DNA from: Macrobrachium rosenbergii
Lineage: Eukaryota > Arthropoda > Malacostraca > Decapoda > Palaemonidae
NCBI RefSeq assembly: GCF_040412425.1
Contig: NC_089753.1
Coordinates: 43,783,913 to 43,847,912 of the forward strand
DNA: 64,000 bases
Reading direction: 5' to 3'
The notes under the pieces: generated by a model
Databases searched by the model: none
What the model was told of the DNA's origin: nothing
What the model saw: the letters and a program-made list of their open reading frames with translations, nothing else
In this document: piece by piece, positions 62,341 to 64,000 of the stretch
Numbering within the stretch: the first letter of the stretch is position 1
Layout of the letters: every line of letters begins with the position of its first letter
Position numbers and translations under genes: made by a program

Positions 62341-63825
62341 CCGGTGATTCTGGAAGATATAGACGCTGGAATCCAGGGAGTGAAGGTCCAGTCTGCCAAA
62401 ACCTTCAGAGGGGTCTCTTTCTGCAACACGAACCTCGTGATGTGGACTTCCTCCAACGTCACAATCTTGGGATCGAACCCAAAAGAGGACGTCAACACGT
62501 TCGTTCCCAGGGCGCCGTCTACCATTGCTCACCCCAGCAGACAAAGCAGTCGAAACGTAGAGACTGTTAACCAAGAGATGCCGATATTATTTCCTTCCGA
62601 CGGGGCACCTGCTACGGCAGGTCACCAGCCTGCCAGACGGGTAGGGGACAGCGGTCAGCTTTGCCACAGAAATGTTTCTGTTAATCAGTCGAAGGTTCGA
62701 CTCCTACAAGGGGGTTTCAGCATGGTGCTTCTTCAGTCGAGTGAAGTGGAGAGCATCGACGGGCTGTTTCCCAACCTCCTCATCAAACAGCAGTGCGAGG
62801 TCAAGAAGTTTTCCGGGTCAGCCGACAATCTAGTCATCCAAGAGACCCGAATGGCGGAGGTCACTGAAATGAAAGTTGATCGCAGCCTCCAGGTCCAACA
62901 AGGTTCCATGAACGTTGTGGGGTCTCCTGGCATAGTTCTTAATCAGTTCGTGAAAGACCCTTCAAAAGCCGACCCCTCTCCTCACGAGATGACAGGCTTG
63001 AGCATTGGGTCACTGAAAACAGGAAAAATCGTAGTCAACGGTAGCCACTTGGTCATGAATAGTGTCACCATTAATGAGATTGGTGCTGGGGGTATATCCA
63101 TCGAGGCAGGAGGAAGGGCCACCTTGAACAACGTCAAAATTGGAAGCGGTCCCGATTTTTGTTTAGTCCTTCGCGGGTCTGCGAGCATTAGTCTTAAGAA
63201 TTTTACGCTGAGAGGGGAGACGTTAGACCATCTGGATCTAGCAATTACCAATGCAAAGTGGCCTGTCTATCCTCTTCACGTTTTACCCACTCAGAAAACT
63301 CGAGTGCAAGTAAGTCTGCACCAAAACACTTCATCTAACAGCCAAGATTCCAAAAGTTTCGTCAATCTGGATTGGTACTGGATGCCGGTGATGCTAGCGG
63401 TAGGCTTGGTGAGCGGGATGGTGATCGCCTGCGCTGTCAGATGCAGCAGAAGGCGGAAGAGGCCAAATGAATTGCTGTCGTCTCTTTCCTTCTCCGAACT
63501 TGTGGCGCGCGAGAGGCGGTGCAGATCTGGCGTGACAGATGAGGAGGTCGCCAATGGATACGTTGGACCACACCACCCAGACCTCGTCCGACAAGATTCC
63601 GGCTTGACTTCCTCTTCCTTCGCCTCCTACACAGCCTGTGCCGAACGCAGGCAGTCGTCCTCCAAGCAGTTCGATGATCTGGATCGCACCTCAGGCAGCA
63701 ATCCTGATTCCAGTGTGTTCATTCATGTACCCCCAATTGCTTGCACGCGAGAGAATGTCATCTACGAAGAGGTAGAGACTTTGCCACCCCAGGCGAGGGA
63801 GAATACTTACGTAGCAATGAAGTGA
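62341..63825 (+). CDS. Type I membrane protein, exon 2 (ectodomain, TM, cytoplasmic tail)
   Basis: Adds residues 61-554. The ectodomain (61-404) has six N-glycosylation sites (Asn 99, 171, 175, 293, 347, 389), few Cys (88, 169, 212, 334) and, at about 280-365, short repeated hydrophobic strands with G/N turns (IVVNGSHLVMNSVTINEIG, GISIEAGGRATLNNVKIG, ISLKNFTL) that look like a beta-solenoid. A Ser/Asn-rich stalk precedes a membrane span at about 405-428, followed by an RRRKR stop-transfer run. The tail has tyrosine motifs: YEEV at 535 and YVAM at 550, four residues from the end, plus Y467 and Y490. YxxM is a known PI3-kinase p85 SH2 ligand, and YxxV/YxxM spaced by 11 residues recalls an ITAM. 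I do not recognise the family. Role inferred: cell-surface receptor or adhesion molecule. Confidence 0.78.
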   Translation, partial: PVILEDIDAGIQGVKVQSAKTFRGVSFCNTNLVMWTSSNVTILGSNPKEDVNTFVPRAPSTIAHPSRQSSRNVETVNQEMPILFPSDGAPATAGHQPARRVGDSGQLCHRNVSVNQSKVRLLQGGFSMVLLQSSEVESIDGLFPNLLIKQQCEVKKFSGSADNLVIQETRMAEVTEMKVDRSLQVQQGSMNVVGSPGIVLNQFVKDPSKADPSPHEMTGLSIGSLKTGKIVVNGSHLVMNSVTINEIGAGGISIEAGGRATLNNVKIGSGPDFCLVLRGSASISLKNFTLRGETLDHLDLAITNAKWPVYPLHVLPTQKTRVQVSLHQNTSSNSQDSKSFVNLDWYWMPVMLAVGLVSGMVIACAVRCSRRRKRPNELLSSLSFSELVARERRCRSGVTDEEVANGYVGPHHPDLVRQDSGLTSSSFASYTACAERRQSSSKQFDDLDRTSGSNPDSSVFIHVPPIACTRENVIYEEVETLPPQARENTYVAMK

Positions 63826-64000
63826 GATTGTTTTAAAGATCTTAGTCATAGATTTTGCTTCCTTGTGTCGATAAATGATAAATGCTTTTCAATGTTACTC
63901 CAGTTATTGGTGTGAGAAAGCAAAGTTTGAGTGTAATCACTGCCATTGAAGAGAAGACTACGAAATGTCTTGAAAGCATTAAGGAATGTGCTTAATGACC
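63826..64000 (+). other. 3' UTR start of the membrane-protein gene
   Basis: Downstream of the TGA stop. No AATAAA is present in the window, so the polyadenylation site lies beyond 64000 or uses a variant signal. Confidence 0.6.

Overview
This window looks like nuclear DNA from an arthropod, most likely a decapod crustacean. The evidence is split coding sequence with a GT...AG intron, very long (AT)n, (GA)n and (AAT)n microsatellites, several Penelope-like elements (PLEs), env-bearing Metaviridae (errantivirus-like) insertions, and tRNA-headed SINEs. The SINE and dispersed-repeat sequences resemble, from memory only, repeats common in shrimp and crab sequences. No species can be named. Host coding content is low: one intact single-exon-looking ORF, one two-exon membrane-protein gene, and one possible promoter/leader exon. 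Nearly everything else is repeat or transposon.

Layout. 1-8.3 kb: a decayed errantivirus-like element on + (gag, protease, RT, RNase H, integrase, env, 3' LTR), full of stops and frameshifts but with a continuous integrase frame. 8.4-10.5 kb: segment A of a ~2 kb duplication whose partner (B) is at 34.9-36.9 kb. 10.65-12.15 kb: a second errantivirus-like remnant on - (LTR plus env C-terminus). 12.15-18.99 kb: a satellite of about fourteen ~480 bp monomers, largely arranged as ~1.0 kb dimers in which alternate units carry (TC)n. 19.02-21.19 kb (-): an intact 721-codon ORF with a phenylalanine-rich heptad zipper and a retropepsin-like C-terminus that has lost the catalytic Asp. 21.6-24.5 kb: a PLE remnant with inverted terminal repeats, three copies of an (AAT)n-linked repeat, and a ~180 bp perfect-looking hairpin. 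25-26 kb: a ~60 bp minisatellite split by a SINE. 28.9-31.7 kb: another PLE remnant, a SINE tail and a second hairpin. 34.9-36.9 kb: duplication B. 37.2 kb: possible promoter and leader exon. 39.2-39.75 kb: a third, larger fold-back element. 41.4-44.6 kb: two PLE copies head to head. 44.6-53.9 kb: a GA-rich palindromic minisatellite interrupted by a 5'-truncated non-LTR retrotransposon (45.8-48.0 kb) and by a 5.2 kb hexanucleotide block (48.5-53.7 kb) that itself holds a SINE with an 18 bp target-site duplication. 54.1-55.7 kb (-): third errantivirus-like LTR plus env. 56.0-57.1 kb: fourth PLE remnant. 60.1-63.8 kb (+): a two-exon gene for a 554-residue type I membrane protein with a tyrosine-motif tail.

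Function. The two host-gene candidates share no visible pathway. The membrane protein looks like a receptor or adhesion molecule. The 721-codon ORF looks like a retroelement-derived protein kept intact among decayed elements. The transposons tell a nested history: PLEs and fold-back elements sit in or beside microsatellites, env-LTR remnants outlast gag-pol, and a satellite occupies one copy of a segmental duplication but not the other. Coordinates of element ends are by eye; no alignment or database search was run.
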